The notes: generated from the sequence alone by a model not told the origin. A stretch of DNA of 64,000 nt from Isoetes taiwanensis (GCA_021234155.1 JAJEKV010000033.1:5944635-6008634); one strand, 5' to 3'. Shown: positions 26,010-37,169, counted from the first letter of the stretch. Numbers and translations: made by a program.

Positions 26010-26570
26010 GCGCTTCATTCTCCCAACTCAAATCAAGGTTAGTACTCTTTCGACTATTTTAAATGGTCCAGCCCACCTTGGAGCAAGCTTCTTGCAATTG
26101 CTGATGCAGAGCTTCGCTTGTTTGACCTTTATCTTCAGCTAACGTTGTTCCCTATTTGGAATTCTCTTACTGTTCTGTGCTTGTCCGCTATGCTTTTCTA
26201 CTGGCTTCTTGTTGCTAGGAGATATCCTCTGAATTGTTAGCTAGCATCTGTTGAGAAACTTCTACCTTGGACGGGTTGTGCCATGTATCTAGAGTCAAGC
26301 ATTGATAGCCATAATTGATTATAAATGGCGACATTTGAGACGACTCCACCAAATGGATGTAGTCATCCCACTTCGATTGCTTGTTCCAGACATAGTTTCT
26401 CAACATCTTCCAATATTCGATTAGTGCACTTCATTTGCCCATCTATTTTACGATGATACGATGTGCTCATGGACAACTTCGTCTGGATGGTGTTGAAGAG
26501 GTCCTTCCAAAAGTGCATGAATACCTTGATCAGATAAGTCAAGGTGAATGTGTGACAGAGATAATCAAGT
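26010..26570 (-). pseudogene. Ty3/gypsy integrase remnant
   Basis: The minus-strand translation, read across frameshifts, contains a YHRKIDGQMKCTNRILED-like segment. This corresponds to the YHPQTDGQTE motif around the catalytic glutamate of gypsy integrases. YVWNKQSKWDDYIHLVE, ADKHRTVREFQIGN and a WAGPF-like end follow. The catalytic glutamate is replaced by lysine. It is not contiguous with the gypsy element at 38.5 kb. Confidence 0.75.
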
Positions 26571-26599
26571 CTACTTTACAGATGTGATGTGCAAAATCT

Positions 26600-29500
26600 A
26601 AAATTGAAGATCAAATTTCTGCTTATAGAAATAATACTATTCAATTTTTTACTTAGGCTGTGCGTATGCTTTGGCCTCTATACATTAAGTCCATATTCAT
26701 AATAATATAAAAGTTCAAAAAATGTAGAGCGCATATCATCCAAAGTGTGTTCAAAGAATAGTTTATTGTGAAAACCATATAATCAAAATGTGTTTGATTA
26801 AAAGGATAGTTTGTTGTGAAGTCGGGTAGTTGTATAAGCATGAAATTATTTTTTTAGTTCAATGTTGTTCATTACATATTTGCCTTGGGTACTATGTGCT
26901 AATATCCACAAAAGAAACAATTCGCCATCTTAGCTAACTTCTAAATTGTGAAATTCGCCTATGTTCTAAACTTGCACACATAAAAAAGTTTCTTAAGGGA
27001 AACCCTGATTTCACTGCATGAAGGCTTTTGCTCTGCTAGGCATATCCAGCAATTAATGCATTCCAAACCACATTTGGTTTGATGCCCAAATGGCGTGTTT
27101 AGAGTTTTAGTTTGCCAAATGTGCATTGATCATGTTGTATATCTTTCACTGCATTGATTCGTGCCTATGTTTTGCAGTTTTGGGTCTTTGAGAAAGATTT
27201 TGAGTATGACTGGGTATATGTAACAAAACTTCAAACTCTAGGTATTGTTTATCTTTTCCTTTTTGAGATGTGTTCATTATCTCCACCTTTCCTCAAACTT
27301 CCTGCAACAAAGGCAACCATTTTTTACGATTATCTATTTAATCATTTTCTATCATTAATAGTATCTCTTATTAGGAACAAAAGTTATTCTTTATCTGTGC
27401 TGGAATTGATTCTAAGCAACATTTAGAGGTTTAGAATCTTCAACTGCTAACACAATTCGATCTCAAGTTGGATTTGTGTGCTTCCATTTTGTGGTAAATT
27501 AGACTTCGAATGATTATGTGCATGCACATTTGGTATATGTTATATTACAGAATCTCTATTTGTTAGCATGTCAAGCTAATTCCTTCTGCGCAGTTTGTAA
27601 TAGCAACTTGGGTAAGAGCACCTACTCTCAGCGCCATTATCACATTATTAATTTGGTATTTTGGGTCCATGTTACAGCAGTTTGAAGCTTTTGTAAGGTG
27701 GAATTGCCATGTTCGGATTTCTTGCTTGGATTAAAAGGTGAGCTTAAATCTAATTGTTATCTGCATCTTTCTTTTGATAGAAAGAAATCCTTGCTATGAG
27801 CATCATTTTATATTCTAAATAGGTATGTTCTGTAGACCCATGCAATGCCTCTATGTGTTAATGTTTTTTTTGGTCCATTAGATGAGGGCATGATCCATAG
27901 AATATGCCAAATGAAGGCTCAACGAATTTACACGTCAGACCCATGTACATTAATATGCTCCCCATACGTTGCATGTACGCAAGTGAATAAAGAATACAAC
28001 AAGGACACATCCCTTATGCCCAACGTACATGAATACGTCCCCACCAATTCCCTGTGATTTCCATGCTGAAAACACATGTGAGCGAAAGCATGAGAAGCCT
28101 TAAATGCTCTCCCAATGCATATGAATACCTGTAAAGGAGGCAAACGACAATCCAATAGTTGACTAAAACAGGAAGCCAAAGCAACTACGAAAGCAAAGAC
28201 ACACCAACTTATTCATGCAAATAAAACATGGCTTTTATATTACAATGCTGAGAGCAACTGCACAACACAAGTGGACAACTACATGCATGTAAAGTGGTGA
28301 AGAAGTACCACCGCACAGCATGCTATACCACTGAAACGAACATCCAAAAGAGGATCCGCCATCACCTCGGACCCTCACTTAGAAAAGCAATGCATGGGAA
28401 AGCCACATGTAGCAGACCATCTCTACAAAACCCGCCCCATTCTAAAGCATCTCAAGTACTCCAACTGTAAAACTCCACCTCGCCTCTACCCTCCAACAAC
28501 CATGTCTCCATCCACACAGTAGCGATTGGAACAGGAGCTGCACAGCCGATATACTTTCCGAGCCAATCCATGCATACAACAAGTGATTGATGAGTGACAA
28601 CCGTCTCTAGCACAGAGAATACAGTTTCTGGAAGATATCGATTGACGATCAAGGAATCGAATAACACAGCAGAGGAACCCTCAATCAATCCACATGCTAT
28701 AAAACTGGAATTACCCAAATATTCCTTCTTGAATATACAGAAAAATCTCTTCACCTTGCATGCAAGCACCCTGCAAGATTCTGACAATGGAAGTCCCATC
28801 TGAAGCCCGAGACTTAGTGGCTGCTACTCCCAAAACAAGCCCTCCAGTTCAGACCAAGTCGAATCGCACAGCAACCTCATGCTCCGCCTCCATCAGAAAA
28901 TCACCTGGAACATAACCTAATCAGATGCCGCAGGAGCCAAATCTGCCATCGCCAAGCAGCAAAACACAGACTCCAGCAGGCCCATGTCGGCAGATCCTAC
29001 ATCTGTAGGCAGCTCCAGGTGTCCGGCCGGATCCATCGGGCTCCTCTTAGCATGCTCGTGACTATTCATGCCTTGCTATTTCCGACACTGCGTGAGCCAC
29101 ACCATAGGCAAAAAAAGTTTGCCCTCAGACCATAGGACGCACGAAATTCCTCCCCCCTTTTTTCGGCCTACCTACGCAATAATCATAGGAGAGAGAAATT
29201 TTGGCGACGTATTAGAGGCTTGAGTAAGTCCATTGTGATGAATTTCTATATGGAATGCAGTGTTATGGGCAGTGACCCTATATTTGGACAAGCAAAATGT
29301 TTTTATTTTTTCAGGTTTAACATCTTTGTTGTATGTTTCCAGGCCAATTCCCAGGTTCTTCTAGCATTTGTCTGTATAGCAGAGTATTTGAGGAGTGAAC
29401 TGACAACAATCTTTTGAGAGGTCAATATACAATACTTAACTTTTATAGGAAATTTTATGCTGCTTGTGAAGTCTTTCCCACAGGGACATGTATCTATTTG
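26600..29500. other. Intergenic; one possible isolated exon
   Basis: Mostly AT-rich sequence. A 64-bp stretch at 27178-27241 with a good acceptor (TTTTGCAG) and GT donor reads FWVFEKDFEYDWVYVTKLQ and might be a stray exon, but I do not recognise it. A 115-codon minus-strand frame at 28452-28799 has no motif I recognise. Confidence 0.4.
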
Positions 29501-29524
29501 ACGCAACGAGGCGTAAAGGAAGGC

Positions 29525-29731
29525 TGGGCCCAATCCAGCCATCTCATTTAATAAAAATATGACACGTGTCACCTTTTTCAACTTTGAAAACCGTGCAAGA
29601 TTTTGCTCTGTGTTCTGCCCTGTTTTACTCTATGTTTTGTTTGTACTATTACTGCACCTTTTGAGTTTTTTACCTACCGTTCCTTAGTTTTCCACCTACA
29701 TGCGGACACATGGCACGACTGAATTGGGCCC
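29525..29731. promoter_or_regulatory. Site II-type TGGGCC motifs upstream of the F-box gene
   Basis: TGGGCCC occurs at 29525 and TTGGGCCC at 29724. TGGGCY elements (TCP-binding site II) are typical of plant housekeeping promoters. They lie 260-460 bp before the proposed start codon. Confidence 0.45.
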
Positions 29732-29982
29732 AGCCATCCTCTACGTTGAGAGGAAGGCCGTGTGGCCGCCTTTCTGAAAGATCAAGCAGGCCTCAGCGGC
29801 CAGCTTTTCCTTCCGGAAAGAAGGCCACATGGCCTTTCCCTTATACGAAAATAATTTTGGTCCTCGTATTTCGCCAGAAAATTCCTCGTATATTCCCTCA
29901 AAAACTAATTGGCAATTCGAATATTGTTAGGCCTATTCGCCTGAGAAGACTAATCCCTGTATCAGCCTATTCAGACCTAGTT

Positions 29983-31185
29983 ATGGTGAACAAGCGTCGG
30001 GGCAATGGAGCACCTTCCCTTAGCGAGGATATACTTCGTCGTTTATTCGAGTTCCTTCCTCCTCGTTCCCTCGCGGTATGTTGCCTTGTCTGTACCCACT
30101 GGAATAAAATCATCAACAGTTCCTCCGCCATATGGAATACATCATTCTTAAGGCAGAAAAGGATGCTGGATATATTGTGTAGACATGAATATACTAGTTG
30201 TCTTTGGGATTCTTCTCCAAAAGAAGGAGCTTGGAAGCCCCAAACCATCTATCACGAACATTATGCAAGGTTAGCATGTGGTTCTGCTTCTACTCGAGTC
30301 TGGAAAGCCCACTCAGGTAGAATAAATTGCTGCAGCATCTTATTTGATCGAATTGTTTCTGGATCTAGTGACAAAAGAATACGCATCTGGTCTACAAAGA
30401 ATTTGCAATGCTTAGAAGAATACCATGTTCCTGGTAGAGCTCCTATTGTAGGTCTACTTTATGATGGTGGTAGATTAATTGCAGCAGCAGGTAAAGAGGT
30501 TTACATCTGGCAGTGTGGTAGATTGCATCCTAATAAAAAACTTGGGGGTCATAATCATGAATTTCATTCCATGTGTTTCTTTGATCCAGAGATAGCTGTT
30601 GGCTGCTCAGATGGTTCCATTCAATTTCTTGATATGTACAGCAATAGATGTTCTTTGCTACTCAAATATCACACTGGGCCAGTGACCTGTGTTGCACCAT
30701 CTGCTGGTTCGAGCATGATTGTGAGTGGTTCTAATGATGGTACAGTGCAACTATCCGATTCTTCTTCCGGTCAGCAAATTGCATCCTTCTCAGTTGTCCT
30801 TCCTCCTGTAGCAGTAACTTGCCTTCAGGTAGTACAAAATTACAAGATGATGGTTGGAACATCATCGGGTGATGTATTTTGTTTGGATATTCGGAGGCAT
30901 AAGTCATCCCCTCTGTGGAAGAGTAAAGTTACCAGCAACACAGTTTATTGCATGCATACTCCTGAATATGGAGCTGTCCTTGGTGTTGGTGGAATTAGTG
31001 GAATATTACAAATGCTTGATATATGTAATGGCAAACTCCTTAGGTCTTATGATCGTGATAACTACAATTCAGGCTCTTGTAGGGGTCGTTCTCCTATCGT
31101 ATCTCTTATGATGGGAATGCGGAATTTGGTCACATCCCATGCTGATGGTACTTTAGCCCTTTGGAATTATGATTATAGATTGTGA
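29983..31185 (+). CDS. F-box protein with WD40 repeats
   Basis: A 400-residue intronless protein. The N-terminal F-box (about residues 12-55) contains LSEDILRRLFEFLPPRSLA and CCLVCTHWNKIINSSSAIW. It would bind SKP1 in an SCF ubiquitin ligase. WD40-type repeats follow, with ends such as SGSSDKRIRIW, AAAGKEVYIW, VGCSDGSIQFLD, SGSNDGTVQLSD and SHADGTLALWNYDYRL, and would form a propeller for the substrate. The frame is open 91 codons further upstream to an ATG at 29710. That extension is basic, resembles nothing known and begins beside promoter-like motifs, so I choose the ATG at 29983. The layout matches a conserved single-copy plant F-box/WD40 family. No broken motif is seen. Confidence 0.85.
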   Translation: MVNKRRGNGAPSLSEDILRRLFEFLPPRSLAVCCLVCTHWNKIINSSSAIWNTSFLRQKRMLDILCRHEYTSCLWDSSPKEGAWKPQTIYHEHYARLACGSASTRVWKAHSGRINCCSILFDRIVSGSSDKRIRIWSTKNLQCLEEYHVPGRAPIVGLLYDGGRLIAAAGKEVYIWQCGRLHPNKKLGGHNHEFHSMCFFDPEIAVGCSDGSIQFLDMYSNRCSLLLKYHTGPVTCVAPSAGSSMIVSGSNDGTVQLSDSSSGQQIASFSVVLPPVAVTCLQVVQNYKMMVGTSSGDVFCLDIRRHKSSPLWKSKVTSNTVYCMHTPEYGAVLGVGGISGILQMLDICNGKLLRSYDRDNYNSGSCRGRSPIVSLMMGMRNLVTSHADGTLALWNYDYRL

Positions 31186-32440
31186 GAGCACCAGTCAGGT
31201 TTTCTTGCCTATAGTTCAGGATCTGTATAAGAAAGAGTTCCGGGGCGCGAAATGGTGACATTTAGTACTCGGCCATTTTTAGATAAGAATGATGGTCAGG
31301 TCAACATTTTCTCCTTTATTTGTGATAACCACCATTGTTGCTTGTGGCGGTAACAGATATCTTGTTTCTACCCACAATCTGAATATTCTTTCTGGTTTTA
31401 ATTCTAATTATACCATATGAATATATTGCATATCAAATGTATATGTAACAGTGAAATCTAAGATGCATTAGCAGTCATCTTAATTTCTAGCTCCACATTG
31501 GCTAAGGAATGCAAGCTGAAATCAGTACAAGAAGGCTCGCAAGCATCATCTTGCAGGATGGGTAAACCCACTGTCATAAAGTTCTGTCTTGGCATAAATG
31601 TTTTTCTATGAATTCCAAGAGAGATGTCTATTTGCTATTTGAAGCTGCAAAAATAATGATCAGTCATCAGTCCCTGCTTGTGGGCTAAATATATGTGCTG
31701 AGACCTCTCAGTTTGGGGTCGTGTTGTATGCCGACATGTATGGAAGTTTTTAATTTCTAACTGGACTTTAGCAATATTGCAATCCATCATTCTCCAATAG
31801 ATTTGTAGATTTGCTATTAACAACAATTTTGTCTGTTTTCGTGTTTGTAGATTAATTTTATATGACACAATAGTCCTCAGTCTATGGCATTTAGTTGTAT
31901 GAAGGAGAAATGATGAGAGTTCTACTATACTGCGCGGTGGGAAGCAAATATTGACCAAATTAGAAAATGCTGTGACTTTAAGGGCTGACTGGGCCGGTGG
32001 TCTTAAGGGCTGACTGGGCTGGTGGTCTTGCAGATGCTTAGCAATAGACTGGCTACCTGTTGGACCAGCTCCAAAAAATAAAGATGCTTCTCCTCAGATT
32101 TCTTTCTATAGTTCTTACTACCATTTTTGGCACACGGGACATTTCCTTCTTCGAAATTCAAAATGATTTGATGTATATCTCGAAGGTCAGGTGTCAAGGT
32201 CTCCTCTAGTGTATGTCTAATAGTGTATAAGTCTGACTTTTTATGTGGGCTGCATGTGCACGTCACTATCAAGCTTGAAAAGAAGGATACCGGGAATCTG
32301 AAACGACAAACTAGCACATTCAAGTTGAATAAAAGAGGTTGACGTACATTAACAAAGTTCCTCCAAACAAAAGGATTGTACAAGCCATTATAGTATGATA
32401 TCCTTACTGGTCCCCTTTTACCAAAGAACATTATTAAAAA
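31186..32440. other. 3' flank of F-box gene; no gene recognised
   Basis: The 3' untranslated region and intergenic sequence. A 25-bp direct repeat, TTAAGGGCTGACTGGGC(C/T)GGTGGTCT, occurs twice in tandem at about 31978-32030. Minus-strand open stretches at 31635-31958 and 32003-32431 lack recognisable motifs. Confidence 0.45.
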
Positions 32441-33110
32441 TCATAAATTAGTGGCAGTTCTTTGAAAATAGGTAGGTCATTTTGAACAGATTTTGGTTTT
32501 GGCGCGACGTTCCAGGACCTAGGGCTAAGATTGGAGGTACTAAAAGTTATTTTGGTCCTAATGACATATTTGTCCTCATTCAATTTAGTATTCGTGATCA
32601 TCCATCTTAAGGGGCAAAAACTTAAAAAGATGAACAGATTTCGGTTTTGGCGTGACTGCTAGGACCTAGGGCTAAGCTTTGAGGTACTAAGGTTTATTTT
32701 AGTCCTGATGAAATATTTCTCCTCGTTTGAATTAATATTCGTGATGAGCCATTTTAAGGGGCAAGAATTCAAGAGGAGGAGCTTTCGCATTTTAAGGGGA
32801 AAAAACTTAAGAAGAAGAAGAATTTCTTGCAGCGCACACCACACCAATATTACTTTGTTGGGTTTAAGAAGAAGGAACTTTTGCATTTTAAGGGGCAAAA
32901 ATTGAAGACCAATATTACGTTATTGGGTTTAAGAAGATTTGCATTTTAAGGGGCAGAAACTTAAGATTAGAATAGAATAGGGTTTTTATCATCCGCGGAG
33001 ACTAAACCTTGTAAGGGGCAAAAACTTAGAATAGACTTTTTATCATCGGCGGAGACTAAACTTTGTAAGGGGCAAAAACTTAGAATAGACTATGTTTTGT
33101 ATCGTCCGTG
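32440..33110. repeat. Array of short repeats with TAAGGGGCAAAAACTTA core
   Basis: At least eight variants of TAAGGGGCAAAAACTTA occur irregularly between 32608 and 33080. They alternate with TTTATCATC(C/G)GCGGAGACTAAA at about 32980 and 33040. Read on the minus strand, the latter are TCTCCGCGGATGATAAAAA followed by TATTC repeats. These are truncated copies of the retroelement 3' end seen at 1827 and 33104. Confidence 0.7.
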
Positions 33111-33140
33111 GAGATCAATCGACCTATAGGACCACCACAC
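33095..33140 (-). repeat. Minus-strand copy of the GATT-hairpin retroelement 3' end
   Basis: On the minus strand GTCC (from 33132) pairs with GGAC (ending 33104). The inner stem is GGTC-GATT-GATC and GATACAAAACATAG follows. The 29-nt length equals that of the copy at 1827-1855. One G-T pair replaces a Watson-Crick pair. Confidence 0.7.
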
Positions 33141-33620
33141 CAATATTAGTTTGTTGGGTCTTGCTTCCAACACTTTACATTAAATGAGGCTCTAGACAAC
33201 CTCAAACTCAAGACACATTTATTCTAGATCTAGTGTGTTACCACTAGACCAAACATACCACACCAATATTATTTTGCTTACTCAATATATAATTGTTACC
33301 ACTAGACCAAACACACCACACCATTATTAATTTGTTGGGTCTTGCCTCCAACACCTTACATTAGATGAGAATGAGAATGACACCAATATTATTTTTTTGG
33401 GTCTTGCTTCCAAAACTTTATATTAAATGCGACTCTAAATGACCTCGAACTTAAGATATAATTATTCTAGATCTAGTGTGCTACCACTAGACCAAATGCC
33501 CAACCTAATATTACTTCGTTGGGTCCAACCTTAACACCTTATATTGGATGTGTCTCTGGATGACCTCGAACTCAAGATATATTTGTTCTAGATCAAGTAT
33601 ATTACCATTAGACCAAATGC
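33110..33620. repeat. Degenerate tandem repeats, about 130-180 bp each
   Basis: At least three imperfect copies share CCACTAGACCAAA, then ACACCAATATTA-TTTGTTGGGTCTTGC, CAACACTTTA-ATT, GACCTC-AACTCAAGATATA and TTCTAGATCTAGTG. There is no coding potential. Confidence 0.7.
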
Positions 33621-34099
33621 CCGAATGCCCAAAGGGTTTGTTGTGAAAGGTGGAGGGGAGGTGATGTTCAAGATCAGCCAATCAAGAGATTTGACCTTGA
33701 AGGACTTGCTAACTTTTATTAGCAGTTTAACAAATGCATGTCTGCAGCGAAGAATTTTCTATAGTATAAGGAACCATCCAATTCACCCATACGACAACAT
33801 TTACATTTGCAATTCAATAGTCATGGTGGTTGTATTAGACCATTTTCATAATTTTAATTGTACATGACAATGATTAACCAAATTCACATCTTATACCTAC
33901 ATTTCCAATTCAACAGACGTGATTGCTATATAGCAATATGTTCTTCTTGGTGCATATGACAATGATTAATCAAATCCAAGTGCAATCAACGTTCATTCCC
34001 GTTGAAGATCAGGAAAAATTCAAAATAATTCTCTTCCTAAGTGATTCTGAATAATTTGCTTCAATAGTGATTTATAATCAAGATGTAGTTTTGCAAGTA

Positions 34100-34536
34100 G
34101 CCAGATCAACCGCCGTCATCATCAGACACTGGGTTATATGATGCTCGGAGGCTGCCTAACCAGCAAGAGCAAGAGAAAATGGGAGAAGGACCGCCGGAGC
34201 CAAGGAATGAAGAGGTGAACACAGAAGAACCGAAGGCACCACCCCCATTCCCAGCTTGGCCTATGCCCGAGACCAAGAAACCAGGCAAGCTGGCGCGGGA
34301 ATCATACGTCCTGCACCATGAAAGGGAGTACAAGAAGAAGCTACTTGAATACAAAGCATACATGGAGATGTACGAGGCCTATTCGAAATACTACAAGGAC
34401 CACAAGGTCCGTTACGTGGAAGGAGGGAGGCCAACAAAGGAGAATACCCTAAAACCTTCTCCGGAGAAACCCCAACTGCCGAAGAAGCCTACGAAGCAGA
34501 ACCGAGACTCTGTTTCGCGAAGGCGGCCAGGGAGAT
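34100..34536 (+). pseudogene. Diverged fragment of the retroelement H3-fusion protein
   Basis: The frame beginning at 34179 has ARESYVLHHEREYKKKLLEY, YVEGGRPTKENTLKPSPEKP and LPKKP. These align without gaps to residues 253-317 of the protein at 43322-44449 (ARESYMVDHRRVYQKKLKAY, YIEGGRPSKKKTLKPPPEKP), with just over half the residues identical by eye. Read one frame over at about 34522-34536, the sequence continues AKAAREIR, the start of the histone fold, and then similarity ends abruptly. The match extends upstream to the PPSSSD acidic stretch at about 34110. So this is a broken second member of the family, with a frameshift and no LTR nearby. Confidence 0.75.
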
Positions 34537-34857
34537 TCGTTGCTGCCACTGCAAGGATGTGGCATATTTCTTGTTGCCTTGCAGGGTGGCCTTGCCACCT
34601 TTAAGTGAGATTTTAATCTGATGATGAAATGTGATATTTCTTAAGGCTCAATAGCACAGTGACTCAAGTGATCTTTCCAAAAAATCATTCCTTGCAATCA
34701 TAAGTGTCATCCAACATCTCAATTTTTGGGCATGGATTGTAGGAATCTTGGATAACTTCAATCATTGCTAGTAGGCTGAGAGCTTTTTCTTGATCAATTT
34801 GGTCGTGTGTATGTCCAACAAGGAGGAAACCAATCTTCATCTTCATGAAGATGTTTC

Positions 34858-36480
34858 TCAACTAGCATAGCACAGTAAGTACACAGTGCCTGATTCTTTT
34901 TTTCTCTCATCGTGTTGTCTAGCTGAAGATATAATACTGGTGGTATGGCTCCGTCTAGAAAAAATCTTACGCAATATTATGATAATGAGATTAGGATCAG
35001 CATGAATGTTTGGATAGTTCAGAAATATCCTGCAAGAGAGTTTCCCATTAAAAACCATAGCACCAACAACGTGCAAGTGTATGAAGTCTTCTTCAGGAGC
35101 ATCCTTGCGCACATTGACAAAATGTGGTAGAGTTGTCGTCTTCTAGTCCATTCCATCAATAACAACCGATATATAGTTGAATTGTTGTTCTAGTGCCTTC
35201 TTCTTGTGTTTTGTCAACTTGCTCCTTTCAAGAGATTGTTGTTCTCTGTACGTGTTCAGTTTCCTCTTCAATGCATCTGGAAAGAAAACATATTCAGAAA
35301 AACAACCTAGCATTGAAAAGAACTTGGCAACAAGATGCCTTGGAAGCCTACTTTTAGTACGCAGTGTCCTTGCATTATGTCTTTGAGCTTTTAATTCAGA
35401 GCATCTAGCACAAACTGACATACGGTACCTTCTAGGAATTGTTACACGCGAAAAAATCTTTTTTCCATAGCACAGTGAAATAAGAGTAGCATATATGTCG
35501 TTCACCAGCCTCAATACATAAATCTTTGTATTTATTACAAACATCATGTTTTGTGAAGTTGTCACTTAAGTGGTACGTGGGGCTGTTAAGTAGTTACTTG
35601 CAAGACTTCTTGAAGAAGCCTTCCATCTACGAAACACATTGAAGTCCATGAATTCTCGAGATACTTCCCCAAAGGCAGTAGTCATTTATGACAAGGTTCT
35701 TGTTAAGCCTTTCCTTCATTGTGTGAAGCCTTCTGCTGCCTAAAGCATGAATCATTTTAAAGTCTATTTGATAGACGGCGTGGCCACCAGCTATGTAAGT
35801 TAACTTATCACCCTTGTCTGGCCTAATATTGAAGGCTATGTAGCCCCTCTGGTCTAATAAGTCATTATCGTTCATGACTTATTAGACCAGAGGGGCTACG
35901 TAGCCTTCACATCGCAGTAGCCCCTCTCGTTCCCTTTTATCAGTCTTATACTGAAGTCTTGGAAGGCGCTTCCTTACAGCCATTTTGAGCTTACTACATG
36001 CAAGCATGATCAGTCTTAGGATGGAAAACATCTATCTCAAAGTTCTGGAGCTGTCCAAAGCATGCAGTACTTCCAATCAAGTAATCTACTACAGAATATG
36101 TAAACTGACCTGCATTTTCACCTCGATAGGTAAAGCCTGAGGGGTTCCAAGGGCGAATCCCATTGAAAATTATAAAGTCCAGTGATTCATAGAGATGCAA
36201 TAAGTGGCGTCTTGCTTCATTAACTTCCCCATGGTCGCTCCTCCTAAGAAAATGTTCTATTGGCTGTACTACTTCCAGATTATCAGGTGATCCGTCCACA
36301 TATATCTGATTTGCCTGCAATCCACCTGTCCAGCAGTTAAAATCGCCAATAAGCAAAACATTTGAATTGTTCTTCCATCTGGATACAAAAGAACCAAGTC
36401 TAAATATTGCTGCCAATTGTTGTTCTTGGTCTATTGGAGTTGAGCAGCTTTTGAAGTCTCATAAACAACTGGAATTGCAA
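34858..36480 (-). pseudogene. Broken transposon gene(s): endonuclease plus DUF7869-like pieces
   Basis: Four minus-strand open stretches are arranged head to tail. At 36416-35994 is an endonuclease/exonuclease/phosphatase fold with VLLIGDFNCWTG, GFTYRG, SVVDYLIGS and PKTDHA. At 35875-35627 is RGYIAFNIRPDKGDKLTYIA with LVINDYCLWGSI. At 35565-35143 is a piece with CARCSELKAQR and NYISVVIDGMD. At 35112-34858 is DFIHLHVVGAMVFNG with NYPNIHADPNL. The last two resemble DUF7869-type proteins that recur in plant and invertebrate transposons. Frameshifts, stops and an inverted duplication at 35830-35909 break it. The assignment of the DUF is from memory. Confidence 0.6.
35830..35909. repeat. Near-perfect 36-bp inverted repeat with 8-nt spacer
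   Basis: TGAAGGCTATGTAGCCCCTC and the bases up to about 35865 are mirrored by the arm ending GGGGCTACGTAGCCTTCA at 35909, with one mismatch. It falls inside the transposon remnant and duplicates its coding sequence in reverse, which suggests a fold-back replication error. Confidence 0.9.
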
Positions 36481-36519
36481 GATGCTGACTGCTACCACTA
36501 AGAGTAGTGTCAAATAGCG

Positions 36520-36790
36520 AGTTGGATGGTGAAGGAGTGAATTGCACTGGGGGAGGTAGTCTACGCTAGACTAGGGGAGACGGAATAAATTGAATTGGAG
36601 GAGGGAGTATGTGTTCGGCTTGAGATGGTGGAGTAAATTGGACTGGAGGAGGGAGTCTGTGTTTTGCTTGGGGTGGTAGAGTGAATTGAACAGGAGGGAG
36701 AAGGTTGCGCTGCTGTGTGGGATGTGGTAGAGTAAATTGTATTGGTGGGGGCAGGCGACGCTCAGGAGGAGGAGGTGATGAAGTGAACTA
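36520..36790 (-). repeat. Minisatellite encoding proline-rich repeats
   Basis: Four to five imperfect copies of about 63 bp read, on the minus strand, LPPPVQFTLPPQAKHR or close variants. The frame leads toward the endonuclease piece at 36416, so it is probably the N-terminal part of that transposon protein. Confidence 0.65.
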
Positions 36791-36818
36791 TACTAGTGGT
36801 GTACCAGACAATTGATCG

Positions 36819-37085
36819 CATGGTATAAATTTATACCAAGGAAGAACTCTTGCGTATAAATTTATACCATGGAAGAGCTCCAGGCATTTAATTACAAACC
36901 TACGGTGCCTTCCATGGTATAAATTTATACTGCATGAGTTCTTCCTTGGTACAAATTTATGCCGTGAGATCACAAACGGTATAAATTTATACCGCTTAGC
37001 CCTTAGACGGTATAAGTTTATATCATCTGTGTTCTCAGGATATAAATTTATACCGAGGCAGAACACATGCGGTATAAATTTATAA
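36819..37085. repeat. Cluster of about nine GGTATAAATTTATACC palindromes
   Basis: The 16-bp perfect palindrome GGTATAAATTTATACC or a close variant appears about nine times in 267 bp, in both intact and one- or two-base-altered forms. The spacers are unrelated sequences of 10-45 bp. The apparent minus-strand protein with repeated INLY is only the translation of the palindromes. Confidence 0.9.
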
Positions 37086-37169
37086 CGCTTAGTCCTTTAT
37101 GCAAATTTTTAATACTAAACTCATAATCAGTATAAAATCATGCAGGTCGGTCCTCTGTGCAGTCATTCC

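Noticed and set aside
26010-26570. Integrase fragment as the missing part of the H3-carrying element
   Set aside because: It is 12 kb away with unrelated repeats and a host gene in between; no shared flank links them.
28452-28799. A 115-codon minus-strand frame
   Set aside because: No recognisable domain, no exon borders or promoter signals; not enough to call a gene.
36788-37066. A 92-codon minus-strand protein with repeated INLY
   Set aside because: The repeat is the translated palindrome GGTATAAATTTATACC; no other coding evidence.
36819-37085. CRISPR-like array of regularly spaced palindromes
   Set aside because: Spacing is irregular (10-45 bp), repeats are only 16 bp, and the context is a plant nuclear genome with no cas gene.
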